From NCBI GenBank assembly GCA_039619475.1, contig CM077116.1, positions 384,300,760-384,364,759 of the forward strand: DNA of 64,000 nt. Direction: 5' to 3'. Position 1 is the stretch's first letter; each line of letters starts with the position of its first letter. Below the pieces are notes generated by a model. It worked only from the letters and a program-made list of their open reading frames with translations, was not told the origin of the DNA and did no database searches. Positions 1-11,627 of the stretch are shown in pieces. The stretch comes from Icerya purchasi. Lineage: Eukaryota > Arthropoda > Insecta > Hemiptera > Monophlebidae. Made by a program: the position numbers and the translations under genes.

Positions 1-665
1 AGGGATAAAAGTATAGGAACATGATCACTGAGTGTTGTCTAAGGTTTTCCAGGAAGAATTGAGGCCGACGTTGGGAGAAGTGAAAGTTAGATCAATGGGG
101 AGCTATATATCGTTTGATTTTTAAAATAAGTAGGGGAAAGGTCGTTTAAAAGTATAACATTAAAGTCAGAAATGATATCTTCAATGACCAGGCCATTAGA
201 GTTACTCGAAGAGCAACCCCAAAGAGGAGAATGAGCATTCCAATCTCCTCCAACTATAAAAGGATGTGGAAGGGAGTTAAAAAAAGAAGATAATGGAAAA
301 CTGTGAAGATTATAACTAGGAGGAATGTAAGCAGATACAAGGTGTAAGGAGTGAGCATATTTAGTAGGAATTGAGACGTGAACAAAGTTAGGATTGGATG
401 GATCAGATGGAAGAGAAGGAACAATGTCATGAGAATAAAAAGGAATACCATTTCTAATTAAAACTGCTGACCCTCCGTACCCATCAGTTCGGTCTGACCT
501 GACTATATTAAATCCTCTAACAGAGACATCAGAGGAGTTCTTAAGCCAGGTTTCTGAAAGAAGAGCGATGCTAATTTTGTAGTGTTATAAAAGGTGCTCT
601 AATACATTTTTATTAGTTTTCAAGCTACGGCAGTTCCACTGTAAAATATTAAGATTCAAGAGCAT
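1..665 (-). pseudogene. I-group LINE ORF2, endonuclease start (element A, cut by window edge)
   Basis: On the minus strand from the ATG at 665 the translation reads NILQWNCRSLKTNKN, then a GYGG-AVLIRNGIPFYSH stretch, then GGDWNAHSPLWGC, and near the left edge SDHVP. These are the conserved blocks of an AP-type (exonuclease-endonuclease-phosphatase fold) endonuclease, which nicks target DNA for target-primed reverse transcription. The order and wording match ORF2 of the better preserved element at 25.4-31.2 kb. The frame is broken near position 80-90 (before the IDLTFTSP block) and again near 30, so this copy is not functional. The reverse transcriptase and RNase H parts would lie left of the window. 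The start was chosen because it aligns with the ORF2 start of the other copy. Confidence 0.85.
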
Positions 666-869
666 AATGAATGGACATAGAAGAAAGAACGGGAAAATAA
701 AATGAAGGGAGTAAGGAAGGGAAAAAATGGGAGATTAGGGAAGAAAAACAAAAATAAAATGGGCATTGAAATTTTTCACTTATAAGGTTGAAAAAGAAAG
801 AAAGAAACCTCTGCGGAATAAAATAATTTAAAAGAAAAAAAAGAAACAAAAAAAAAAGAAAAAAAAAGG

Positions 870-1410
870 TAGAGTAGACCGTCGCCCTCTGCTACCAGCT
901 AGCCTAATTAAAGGAAGTATAGAGAGGGGATGGGCTTAGTCATTTAGGAAGAACTGCCATTTTTGCCGACTCACTAACCTATCAAAAGGTAGTGTGCAAA
1001 ATGGCCAGTGGAGGATAATAGAAAGTAGTCTATTTTTTCTTAACGAATTCACTGACATCGTCACAACAATGAGGAGAAAATAGTAAATGCACAGAGATAG
1101 AATCCTTGCTGACTTAGCTATGTTAATAAGTAATGTTATAAATCATCGCCCTCTGCTACCAGATAATCTAATTAAAAGAAGTATAGAGAGGGGATGGTAG
1201 AAGCCAATAAAGGAGAACTGCTCCTTTTTATTAAAAGCCTTCGCCGACTTGGCTATATTAAAAATTATTGATATATACCATCGCCCTCTGCTACCAGCAA
1301 GCCTAATTAAAGGAAGTATAGAGCGGGGATGGTATAAGCCTGTAAAGATCTGTTCTTTTTTATTACGCACTATCCCATTAAAGGGAAGTTTGCAAAAGAC
1401 GCAGCCAGCA
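870..1410. repeat. Tandem repeat spacer between ORF1 and ORF2 of element A
   Basis: Three well conserved copies of a roughly 60-bp block begin at 882, 1146 and 1281 with TCGCCCTCTGCTACCAG, followed by CTAATTAAAGGAAGTATAGA and GGGGATGG. The spacings are 264 and 135 bases, which suggests a unit near 132-135 bases. A decayed copy lies around 985-1010 and another around 1370-1400. The block sits in the roughly 1-kb gap between ORF1 (ends 1652) and ORF2 (starts 665) on the minus strand. The related element at 25-31 kb has only a 300-base gap there. The repeat could be a reused regulatory or internal-initiation segment, but no function can be read from it. Confidence 0.8.
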
Positions 1411-1651
1411 AAGATGAAAGGAAATAAGAAAATAGTAGAGAAGGAAACAGCTATGTTAATAATCCTTGTGTTCAGTTTAATACTGAAGTATAAAAATAGT
1501 TGAATAAAGCGATTAAGGTACCAGGACCTTTTCGCGTACTTATTCGTAATGATATAAAAGAGGAAACAGAAAGAAGATGTAGATTTATTAACAAAGATGT
1601 GAACTTTTTTTTGAAAATGTGGATACGTTAAGATATTTGGTAATGAAGGCG

Positions 1652-3147
1652 TTATACGACTGTTGAGTCCATAGGAAGAGGAGAATCCGCAGAGGTCTGT
1701 TGAACATCATCAGAGGGTTTTTTTCTAAGATGTGAAAGGAGAAGATCAATATACGAGTTTATTTCGGAGGGATTAGAGATAATAATATTTTCTTCATGTA
1801 GAAGGGCGGATAGACTGGAATGAATATTCGACAACAGATCGGAATGTGATTTCTTAATATTGCCTTGATTGCTCATAGGAGAACTCGTATCGCAAATTTT
1901 ATTTGAAAGTTCATAATTGCTATTAGATGAAGAGATACTATAATTACTAGAATCCTGAGGTAAAGGTTGGGAATAAGATTTCTTGATTCCACTGAAAGGA
2001 TGAGCAGCCTTAATATACGGAAATGAAGGAGGTTTAGCTGTAGGTACATGTTTTAGTTTGCGTGATACGGGGTACACATTCTGTGTGTTAGGATTGTAAG
2101 TCGGATGAATAAGAGTTGGAAAGTTATCAGTGATTGCCGAGCTGTAACTTTGGGCTTTTGTAACGGTTTTTGATTTTTTGATTTCTATTGCCTCTTTAAA
2201 GGATACATTTTCATGAGCCATAATTTTTTTGATGTGTAGTTGATCAGAATATTCGGGACAGGAGCGGTCAGTTGCTAAATGGTCTCCGTGACATGAAACA
2301 CAAATAGCAAATGAAGGATTAGCTGGGCAAAAGTTGGTATCATGATTTTCAGTGCATCTAGCACACCTAGCTTTACTTTTGCATATGTTTTTAGAGTGTC
2401 TATAGCGAAGATAATTGTAACATAGCATGGGCCTCCGGATACACGATTCAACGTTAAATTTCATTCTATAGACGTATACATACTCAGGTAAAGCAGAACT
2501 TTGAAATTTGATTTCAATTAATGGCAAAGGAGTTAACTTATCAGACACTTTTTTTTTGATACGTTTAATGCCGTTAATAGTACAAGAAGATTCCAATCCT
2601 TCAATAATGTCTTCATCCGTCATGTTTGTGTCGATGTTTCTAATTACTCCGAATCGATGTGTTAAGTTGTTCGGTATGTAACCCCGAAGGTTATTTTCTT
2701 GAAGTAACGACGATAGGAGAAACGAGTTTGCGGATAATAAAGAGTTAAATTCTAGTCTAAGCCTATTTCTACCTGCTGAAGTAAATTCCTTAATTCCATA
2801 GGTGTTTATGGAAATTCGTTTAGCAATGGCTAAAGGATGTAAAGCTGTAATGTTTTTGTCAATGCTTTCAATTAGTACGTAGAACGGACCTGCATGATTC
2901 GAAGGAAATAAATTAATCGGAATGTTTTCTGAAGAAGTATTGGTTAAATTAGACTCGTTAGATGCTGTTAGTTTAATTTCTTTCTCGGGTACAGCTGATA
3001 ACGGAGATAACGGTTCTGAAGTTTTGCGTTTGTTGTTACTGTCATTAACAATAACGAGCGGTAAACTATTCTTACTTGTCGAGGAGGCTTTAGTTGGTTT
3101 ATTATTAGCGGCGGGGGCCCCTGCCCCCCCCCCTTTGTAGCACTCAT
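1652..3147 (-). pseudogene. LINE ORF1, Gag-like zinc-knuckle protein (element A)
   Basis: This is the nucleic-acid-binding ORF1 protein of an I-group LINE. It packages element RNA and acts as a chaperone. From the ATG at 3147 the frame is lost in a run of ten G (3124-3133). The next frame is then open from there through 1652. It carries a low-complexity N-terminus, a central block (FVLIESIDKN-like, then HRFGVIRNID), and a cysteine-rich region at about 2230-2450 with two good knuckles, CARCTENHDTNFC and CVSCHGDHLATDRSC. The first knuckle is damaged: it reads CYNYLRYRHSKNIC, with tyrosine in place of the second cysteine. The C-terminal third is Ser/Asn-rich. Most of the reading frame is intact, so the copy is fairly young. 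A length change in the G run could restore or destroy the frame, so a sequencing error there is possible. Confidence 0.85.
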
Positions 3148-4507
3148 TAAAGTACTAGCTACTCCGGTGAGCTAGAATTGTAAGAAAATGGGGGAAAAAA
3201 AGAATAGATAAATAAATAGTAGAAAAAATTACTCAAAATCAAAAGAAAGATAAGATTGCTGATAACAAAATGGTAGCGGAGATAATAAATATAAACGCCG
3301 ATTAAAATCAGAGAGAACTAGTTGTCGGAATTATTTTAAATGGAAAGATCTTACCCGATTCAGATGAACGCAGGAATACACACTATCCATCTTGGAGTCC
3401 GAAAATCTACTCCAACCTCTGCTGCACACGCGGAATTTCGCAATATTTTTCTTTTTATTCGAAACCTTTGTTTAGATTACCTCGTTACCTTATTAAAAGT
3501 TTATTTCCTAATCTTCCCTTGTTTCTTCCCATTCCATCTACCATAGTTACACACACTTTCCCGCCAATAAAACTCCAATACTACCGTTCATCTCTGCCTA
3601 TTCCCATAAATTTTCACCATTTACCTTCACTCATGACAAGCTGGCATACTTACCCTTCAGCTTTTCCGCGTTCCTTCACTATATTAATCGGCTTTTATCC
3701 GATTAAAATCTATTATATCGTTAGTTCGGAATTTTTAGATACTTAACATTTTTCTTTCCTTATAATTTAAAATATAAATAATAATAAAAAATAAAACGAG
3801 AACGTGGTCAGGGAGTTAGTGTGCGGTTATACATGAGAATTAGTTACTGTTTAGCGGTTAAGAGCTCAACTTGCATCGAAGCTGATAGATTAGGACAGAA
3901 ATTAGACATCAGTCAGTCATTGAGGAGCGGGCTATGAAAAAGTTCTTTACACAGTCGGTCGAAATTCAATCCTTTGGGGTGAACAGTCAGATCCTGAATA
4001 GCAAACATCTCAAATTGCTAAAAATAGCTTCTGTTTTTTTGCACCGTCACAGTATTTACCTAAATTATCACAAACGAAAAATTACAGGAAAAATCGTGAC
4101 CGCAATTCGGGTAGTCATAATCATATCGATTTATTAATTTATTGAATTTCACTTTTTCCACTACCGAAGATCTGCACTTAGGCCATAAATGAAATTATGA
4201 TTCAACTATATTGACATCGGAGCATAAAAGCCGAAATGAGTTTTGTGCACATTGATTTTATTCAATTCTATAATTTGTGTAATTAATTTTACTACTGCTT
4301 GTACTACTTTTTTTTTTTTTTAGGAATATTTATGTAGAACGAATTAATATAATCTAAACAATTCTACTCTCTCTTTCTTAATAATAACGATATTATTATT
4401 TTTTAATATTATTATTACTGTAATAAACTATAAATGCGTTACACAGCGCGAGTAGTAAAAACCGAGTAAATACATACATCTTCTAATTTGCTAATAACTA
4501 CTGCTTT

Positions 4508-4550
<43 letters not shown>

Positions 4551-5711
4551 GTAAAACTCAGGCCCTTTGGATTCGCACGGGGCAGACTTGTTTACATTTC
4601 TATCTCTTTTTCTTCTATACTTTGCATAGAATGATCAAAATTTACAATGTCATTCTAACCGCTTTCGACACAAAAAAAAAGTAACATAATCACAAAAATC
4701 CTATCCTAGCACTTAACTTTCGTTACACATAAAATTGGGACATTTTTTCTAATGGGGACCGGCCTACGAATTACGTTGCAATTAATAGCGGTATCTTTTA
4801 TTAAGTAAGCGACGAAAATGAATATATACCGCACTGTTTTTAGTTGTAATAAATATATAATTTCGCTCGTTGCTCTGGCAAAGCTTTGTCGGGAGGTTAA
4901 TGTGTGTGCGTGTGCGGTCGTCAGACGATATTCCCGATTTACGGTCGAACAACGCCGATGAAGGATAGCTAGCGAATGAGAGTTCTCGTGTTGTATTAAG
5001 GTTTTAATTTAATTTTACCGGCTGACAATTTTGAAAAATGTATATAGTATTAGTTGGTACATTTTAATCTACATTCATCTTACGACGCGCAATGTAGTTT
5101 GTATGTAAAAATTCAAATTTCGATATATATGTGTGTTTTTTTTACTTTTTCAAATAAATACTTATATTTCCTTATACTATAAGTATAACAGTTGAGTGTT
5201 TAAGAAGAAAAATTGTATATCGGAAATTTCTCACCGAAAAAATATCATTGAACTATGTTTAACTCTGTCGCCTGGGCAATTTTATTAATTGCAACAAACT
5301 CGATTCGATTAGTACTAAATGTCACCTTAGAACAGGAACTCGATTCATCTTCTGATAAAACAAGCAATTTCGAAGGTCCGTATATATACATGCAACACTC
5401 ACACTTCATTTCACGCAGCCACACACAATATAGAACTAAATGACAAAAAGAAATAACCTCCAGTTAGCCAATATATACATGCAACATTCAACTCAATTCT
5501 ATATAGGCGTATATAATATAGAACCGGTGTCTATAAAATAAATTTTAAATCACAATCGCAAAAAAAAAAAAGAAGGGATGAAAAACAAAATAAAATAATT
5601 ACAATTAATCTAAAAAGAAAGGAAAACATATATCAAACGAGAAAAATATAATATTATTAATTCTGGATACATGCAGCCGATGAGAAACCAGTTCTCTACG
5701 TAACAGGTTAT
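3148..5711. other. No gene recognised; AT-rich
   Basis: The first 200-300 bases are probably the 5' untranslated end of element A, but its exact end cannot be placed. The rest is AT-rich with scattered short open frames that look like noise. The only clear structure is a (TA)n then (TATG)n microsatellite at about 4510-4552. Confidence 0.5.
4510..4552. repeat. Compound microsatellite (TA)n(TATG)n
   Basis: About 13 TA units run directly into four TATG units. It is a simple-sequence repeat with no neighbouring gene. Confidence 0.95.
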
Positions 5712-5756
5712 CCCATTTTGCCTAATCCCCATTTTTCCTAATTCCCATTTTGCTTA
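5712..5756. repeat. Left copy of an inverted CCCATTTTGCCTAATT repeat
   Basis: Two to three degenerate copies of CCCATTTTGCCTAATT lie in tandem here. The reverse complement of the same motif, also doubled, occurs at 10404-10439. A further matching patch (TTGGCAACACGG here; TGGCAACAAGGT on the reverse strand of the right copy) lies about 60-100 bases inside each copy. The two could be the ends of a 4.7-kb DNA element or two independent solo copies in opposite orientation. Confidence 0.7.
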
Positions 5757-5892
5757 AAAATGGAACGGCACAGAAAATAATAATAATAATAATAATTTTT
5801 AAAAATCAACTTGGCAACACGGATACGTTTAGTAGACAGAAAAAAGATAAAAAAGCGGCTAGAGAAATGAAAGAGATTAACAAATAGCATAG

Positions 5893-6407
5893 TTAACTTC
5901 TTCTTCTTTCAGTGCCATGACCGTTCTCGATCTTAGGCTCATCTGATGGCAAGCTTGATTAATTCTTTGTAGGCACCCCTATCCTTTGCTGTGTGGAACA
6001 GTTCTTCAACACTGCAACCTGTCCATGTTTGTAGGTTCTTAAACCAAGATTGTTCGTCCAACTCTTTTTTTTCCTTCCATAAACATCAATATATTCTGCA
6101 GTAATGTGTACTTCGGCCCACTCATCACATGACCGAAGTATTCTATTTTTCTTCTTCTGACAGTGTCGATCAACTCCTTTTCTTTTCTCATCGTCTGTAG
6201 TACCTCAACGTTTGTCTTCTTTTTAGTCCACGAGATTCTGAGTAAGCGTCTATAACACCAAAACTCGAAAGCTTCTAATCTGTGGAGCGTTCTAGACGTC
6301 AATGTCCACGTTTCGACACCATATAGTAATAAGCATAGTTGACACACGTAGGATTTTACGACGCGCGGTATTGAAATTGCTTGATGGTAGCATTGGTAAA
6401 AATGCAT
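5893..6407 (-). pseudogene. RTE-like LINE, C-terminal end of the reverse transcriptase ORF
   Basis: The minus strand reads LLYGVETWTLTSRTLHRLEAF, then WCYRRLLRISWTKKK, RRRKIEYFGHVM and, in a shifted frame, WFKNLQTWTGCSVEELF ending at a TGA at 5939. This is the typical C-terminal region downstream of the RT fingers and palm in RTE/CR1-like elements of animals. The RT catalytic core is absent, so the copy is 5'-truncated. One frameshift lies near 6060 in a T run. The 3' end finishes in a short GAA repeat (5893-5915), as do related fragments in this window. The clade (RTE versus CR1-like) is not resolved. Confidence 0.85.
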
Positions 6408-6410
6408 ACG

Positions 6411-7019
6411 GACAGATTAGTATACAGTAAATTTCCGGTTACTTTTTTATTTCTCCGGTAAATTGTAATTCGATATCTACTTCGAATTTCATCCTAATAA
6501 ATAGACCGATACACCGACTAAATTAAGTATCTCTTGTTGAGACGGGAATGAAAAAAATTAATGTAAATGTTGCATTTCTCGCAAAAATAACTCCATTTCT
6601 ACTTTGCAATTTTATTATTCCTTTTTTAACATGCGGCAAAAATCACTAAATACCGATTGCTTTACACCATGATCTGTTGCGGTTTGGGTCTTGTGCACAT
6701 TATCGTACTGAAGGAAACTGAAATTCTATTTCGAATATTATAAGCTGTTACTTGCCTATAAAAACCAGAGATTCTGACTCAGTCTAGTATAATAATGGAT
6801 GTATCATTTATAAAAACAAATCGAGCAAAAGTAAATATATGTATAATATTTATCAGTTAAAATATTTATTGCAAATTACGTTTTAAATGAAATGATAGTA
6901 TTCAATTAGATTTCGGCAACAGAAAGTAAGAAAACTGTCATTCATTAAAAGATTATTTTTCTTTTCATTTGCTATAAATTTTTGTTTTACACGTCAAAAG
7001 TGAGCGGATAATCAGAAGA
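6411..7019. other. No gene recognised
   Basis: AT-rich sequence between two LINE fragments. No conserved coding block, repeat or RNA gene seen. Confidence 0.4.
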
Positions 7020-7330
7020 TATAGCGGGAGAGAATCTATGAAGAGCAGAGGGCGATAAAGAGTACCCCGTACATAGATTACAAATAGCAGAAATCACTGA
7101 GTGACGAAGAAATGGAAAATAATAAAACCTAGAACGATTGGTGAGTGAAGGTATATGGATAAGTACAATGAAGCTGGATTAGACAAAGTTGAATGATAGG
7201 TATCAGAAAGAGCTGAAAACTTTTCAATAAAAGGATTGCAGCGATTTGAGCTAAAGAATCGACTAATTCGCTTCCAACAATATCGACGTGACCAGGCACC
7301 CACATAAAATCGAATTAAATGGAATATTTA
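7020..7330 (-). pseudogene. I-group LINE fragment, RNase H end
   Basis: The minus strand reads MWVPGHVDIVGSELVDSLAQ, the block around the fourth catalytic Asp of a LINE-type RNase H. After an internal deletion and shifts follow SLYLSIYLHSLTN and SVISAICNLCTGYSLSPSA. The latter blocks match SFYLSVQPLPSLT and PLITAICRLRFGHTFLPSS in the element at 25.4 kb. It is a short, several times frameshifted relic of the same superfamily. Nothing upstream or downstream extends it. Confidence 0.75.
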
Positions 7331-8000
7331 GAAAGAAGATCAAAAATTATAGATCGAGTTTACATACTGAAGGAATATCACATAAGTAGGAAAGCATATA
7401 AGAGAAAACTTTTAAAGTCAGACATTAAGTATTTACGAGAATTGCGAGAAGATGAAATAAATAAAATTGCATAGAAGATTGTAGTATGTTTGTTCGAGAA
7501 AATCATCGTGAGCATTTTAAATGACCTTTTCTTGGCTAAAATGTAACTGAAACCAAACAAAAGTAAAGCGAAAACAAATATGGAACCTTTTGGGCTGAGC
7601 TTTTTACGTATTATTGTTTCTTAATTTTCTACAACTAAAAATCTGTTGCTAAAGATTATCTCATGTATAATATATATACGACTTCAGACATCGATATATA
7701 AGAACATTTAAATATATATATATTTTTTATTTTATATGGCGCTTTTAGTTCTATCTTCATTTTTATTCATTTCATACTTTCCGCTATAAACGTGATGTTT
7801 TTTTTTTTATATTTTCCAGATTTATTTTTCATTTTATTCACTGCCTTTAATACTATGCTAGTCGTACTTAGTTCCTTTTAGATGTTAATTAAATCATTGT
7901 TTCCCCCCGATGTTTTCAACCTTAATTTACCTTTACAATACTATAAGTTTCTTTTATATCAATGAACGCTGTAATAAACAATGTAATCTTTAATTTTTTT
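7331..8000. other. No gene recognised; AT-rich
   Basis: Low-complexity AT sequence with a TA-rich patch near 7700-7730. No conserved block seen. Confidence 0.4.
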
Positions 8001-8009
8001 ATAAAAATG

Positions 8010-9780
8010 GTTACAAGTGAATTTAAAGCAACAATTCTTCTAGTTTTATCCCTATCTTCCAGTTTTCCAGAAAATGCTCAAAAAATCCTACAAAAAACTA
8101 TTTCAAAACTACAATCCTGGTGTAACAATAACGGTCTTGTGTTTTCTCCATCTAAGTCTATCTGTGTTGATTTCTATAGGGGACGTCAAAACTCCTCCAG
8201 CATCCGCCTCAATCTAGAAAATTCCTCACTTCATTTCCACCCTACTGCTACTTTCCTTGGATTACTGTTCAATCACATGCTGACTTGTCGGCCTCACATA
8301 TCCAATCTTAAAGTTAAATGTTATAAATTCCTATCTATTCTTGAATATGTATCAAACACAAAGTATAATGTACCTCCGAAAACTCTCCTCTCCGTATACA
8401 AATCCTTAGTGAATAAACTAAGGGTTCCAGGCGTATTCGTCAGCCAGTCCTTCTTTACTTAAATCCCTTGATTCAATATACCACACGGCGCTCCGCTCGA
8501 TACTTGGCGCACATAGAACTTCCCCGTCTGTAAGTTTGTGTGCCTTGTTAGGCACTCCCCCACTAAAGTATTTCCGAACCTTCTATTACCACCGTGAGAC
8601 CCTCGCTCTTTTCTCTAGTAGACATTCCTTTCCTATTCACACAAATGACCTCCCCAACACCCCAGAGTTCCCTAATGACCCTCTCGCAGAAATCCTGGCT
8701 CTCCTATCGCAGCACAATGTGAGCGTAATCCCCTTCCCTGATCTAGCTCCTAACACCATGATTCTGCCGTGGGCCCCTTTAAACATTGATGTTCATTTTT
8801 CCCTGACGAAGTATAATAAACCCCTGCACCCGAATATCGTTCAGTTGACAGCAGCAACAATACAAAAATACCCCGATCACCTCATTTTCTTCACGGATGC
8901 TGCCAAGGCTATCCCAGAGGCTACTTCATCCCCAACCGCCTGCTCCTTTGAAGTCTGCGACGTGATTCGAAGCATTCGACTGAATGACAATTGCTCGGTA
9001 CTGGATGCTGAAATATACGCAGTATTTTTCTGTTTGGAATATTTTCTTTCTACAGAGCCTACATCACAGAAAGCCCTGCTGGTATCTGATTCATCCGCGG
9101 CTTTATTGTCAATCTCTAATTCCCTTACCAAACATCCTGTAACAATTCGAACCCAGCAGGTAGCATACGAACTTATTAAGAGACAGTGCTCTGTATCCTT
9201 TTTGTGGGCGCCCAGCCATTCTGGTATTCCTGGAAATGAACGCGTCGATACATCCGCCCGAGCAGCAATATATTGCCCCTTGCCTAGTAACAGCCCTCCT
9301 CTACCTTATTTATCGAACATAATCTTCGATAATCTCACGTCCTCATGGAAAGCCCATTGGTCCTCGTGTCAGACTTTCTCAAGGTTAATTAAACCCTCAA
9401 CCGAAACATGGTGGCCAGAAAAAAGCATTTCCCGCAGAGATTTCTGTGCACTTAGCCGCTTGCGCACAGGCCACACGGCCATGTCGCATAATTTTATTTT
9501 GGAAAGAACCCCCACCCCCTTTTTATGAATTGTCCTTTCTGTTGCCAAGGTGTTGCCCCCTCAACTTCCCACATACTGTGCGACTGTCCAACACTCTCAC
9601 CCCACCGGCCCCCTTCTATTAATAACAAAATTCCACTAATGCAATTTTATCTAACACAGTTTATCAGAACTAGCGGATAAACAGATAGCTATAAAAACAA
9701 ACTACACATCTTCGTACTGTAATAGCCATAGCAGTTAAACACGGGACGGGATGTTGCTTTCACAAAAAAAAAAAAAACAA
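8010..9780 (+). pseudogene. I-group LINE, 3' half of ORF2 (RT end, RNase H, CCHC) with A-tail
   Basis: Translation starts within the reverse transcriptase just after where the YADD box should be (ENAQKILQKTISKLQSW, then GLVFSPSKS and FLGLLFNHMLTCRPHI). After a frameshift near 8460 it continues with an RNase H domain: IFFTDAAK (first Asp), SVLDAEIYAV (Glu), LLVSDSSAALLSI (Asp) and APSHSGIPGNERVD (last Asp). These carry the expected D-E-D-D residues. It ends with LRTGHTAMSHNF and, in another frame, a cysteine motif CPFCCQG...HILCDC. A run of 14 A near 9764 marks the 3' tail. The copy is 5'-truncated, as usual for LINEs. It differs clearly in sequence from elements A and B, so it is a separate family. 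A scrap of the same family lies at 21.0 kb. Confidence 0.88.
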
Positions 9781-11100
9781 TAAAAATTAAAGATAAGTTG
9801 ATTAACTTATAAAAAATTTGAAGGATACTATTCGATTATTAAAGGTTATTTATGCTTAATAAATCTGTATTAACTTTATTTTTTGGTTATCAATTTTTTA
9901 AATACACTTTCTGCTTCTTTTTCAAAGCCCAAAAAGATTAGAAAAAGAAAAAGAAATTATTCTCCGTTTATTTTTCTTTTTTTTTCAATTTGTAGTAAAG
10001 TATTTGTTCGTTTACAACTTTTTATCTGAAGTGTTTTTCTTTCTTTTTTTCTGCAACTCCGAACTTTAATGTTCATGTCACACTAGACAGTAATAAGGCT
10101 CTAATACACTGACTGATAAGGCGGGTGGGATTTATACAGCACTGGACTTCGAATGGAATAACTCGCAAATCATCGTTATCGGAGTCGTCGTTTCGTGTAT
10201 ATTTACATTAAACATTTTTAGCGGTATTTTTTTCACTTCTGATTTTCATATAAACGTTTTTGTTGTTTTTCGGAAAGAAAAAAAAATCTTTAATACTGCG
10301 TTTAATCCGTTTAAAATTCGACAATGATGACACCTTGTTGCCAGCACGAAATCATTCGTATGTTGTCTGATTTTTTTTTTATCTGCTGAGTAAGCGAAAT
10401 CTTAAATTTAGGCAAAATGGGAATTAGGCAAAATGGGAAGTTACCAAAGAGTTAAGCTGCGTAAGTAATTTGCACTTTTTTTGGTATTTCTTGTATTTTA
10501 CAACATTAGCATAAAGATCGTTCGATTTGATTTTTCTCTAAATGAAATATTAAATTTGTTTTTATTTTTCAATATACAAAAATTAAAGGGTAAGTAGAGT
10601 TCCGTTGAAATATAATTTATATTGCGTGCTAAGACTTACAATCAGTTTTTATCACTTTTAGTAGTGATTTTTGAAAAATTTTCAATTTTTCAATCAGAAA
10701 ATAACACCATACGTTAAAAGCGGTCGGTAAAGCGCCATATAAAATCTAAATAGATGTAACGATAGAACATATCGGGATAGATAGTAAAGCAAATAAATTT
10801 AGTTTCCTTAATTTAGCCTACTACCTGAAACAGGATATCAAAAAATTTAATTCTTCGAACATTTTCTGTTTCGTGCTTGTCAGCTAAATATAATTTATAG
10901 CTATTCCTGAAAGGCTGAAGGCGCATACGATAAGTTATATGTTTTTGGATAAATTTAGAATTAAACTGTTAGAAATTTTATCTAGTTTCCTATTATATTT
11001 ATGCTATTTTCAACAAAAAATTTTGTTAAAACCTTTGTATGACGTGCACTTGCAGGTCGTTCGCGTGAACCAGAAGCTTTCCAGTTATGTTTAACCGATA
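9781..11100. other. No gene recognised; contains right copy of the inverted repeat
   Basis: AT-rich. The only structure is the doubled GGCAAAATGGGAATTA motif at 10404-10439, which mirrors 5712-5756. No coding block recognised. Confidence 0.45.
10404..10439. repeat. Right copy of the inverted CCCATTTTGCCTAATT repeat
   Basis: Reads TTAGGCAAAATGGGAATTAG followed by a second GGCAAAATGGGA. It is the reverse complement of the motif at 5712-5756, 4.7 kb to the left. Confidence 0.7.
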
Positions 11101-11505
11101 TATGTAGGCAGGGCCGGATTAAAGAAAAAAATACCCCGGGGCCAAATAATTGCTGAAGGCCCCCTTAATTCCCACCCCAATAATTGAAGTACACATATTT
11201 TATTTTATATATTCAGTAAATTAATAAAATCGATCCTTAATAATTAATTCTAAACGAGAGACAAGCGTGCGAAAGTTTCAATTAGATCATCAAAATTTAA
11301 TTCACGAAGTATGTCGCATTCGAAACTCAACATCACCATGAAAATTACAATGATATACCGTTTCACCATCTGAGCGCGTGTACTTTTCATACTTGTAATT
11401 TTCAATTTTTGACTGATTAGCGGATAGTCCCTTTTTAGTGAAGGGCCTGGGGCCACTGGCCCCCTGGCCCCCTGGCCTCCCCTTAAATCTGGCCCTATAT
11501 GTAGG
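11101..11505 (-). mobile_element. Non-autonomous hAT element, 389 bp, with 8-bp target duplication
   Basis: The body runs 11109-11497. The left end reads CAGGGCCGGATTAAAG and the reverse complement of the right end reads TAGGGCCAGATTTAAG. The 8 bases before (11101-11108) and after (11498-11505) are identical: TATGTAGG. Short CAGGG-type inverted ends plus an 8-bp duplication are the hallmark of hAT transposons. The interior keeps a remnant of the transposase C-terminus, so this is an internally deleted copy, not an unrelated MITE. Orientation follows that remnant. Confidence 0.92.
11250..11456 (-). pseudogene. hAT transposase C-terminal remnant
   Basis: A 68-codon minus-strand frame ends with LSFECDILRELNFDDLIETF. 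This resembles the end of the hAT dimerisation (C-terminal) domain, where a short helix with I-x-F-D-D-(L/I)-I precedes the stop. None of the catalytic Asp/Glu blocks is present, so it cannot encode active transposase. It lies inside inverted repeats with a perfect target duplication, which supports the assignment. Confidence 0.6.
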
Positions 11506-11627
11506 TCACATTAATGATGACCAAAAATGAAATCAGAATTACTCGTTCGAGCGACACAAATATTTTGCACCGATTTATGAACACGTTATTTATTTTAGTA
11601 ACATATCGTGTACTAAAGAGATGAGAT

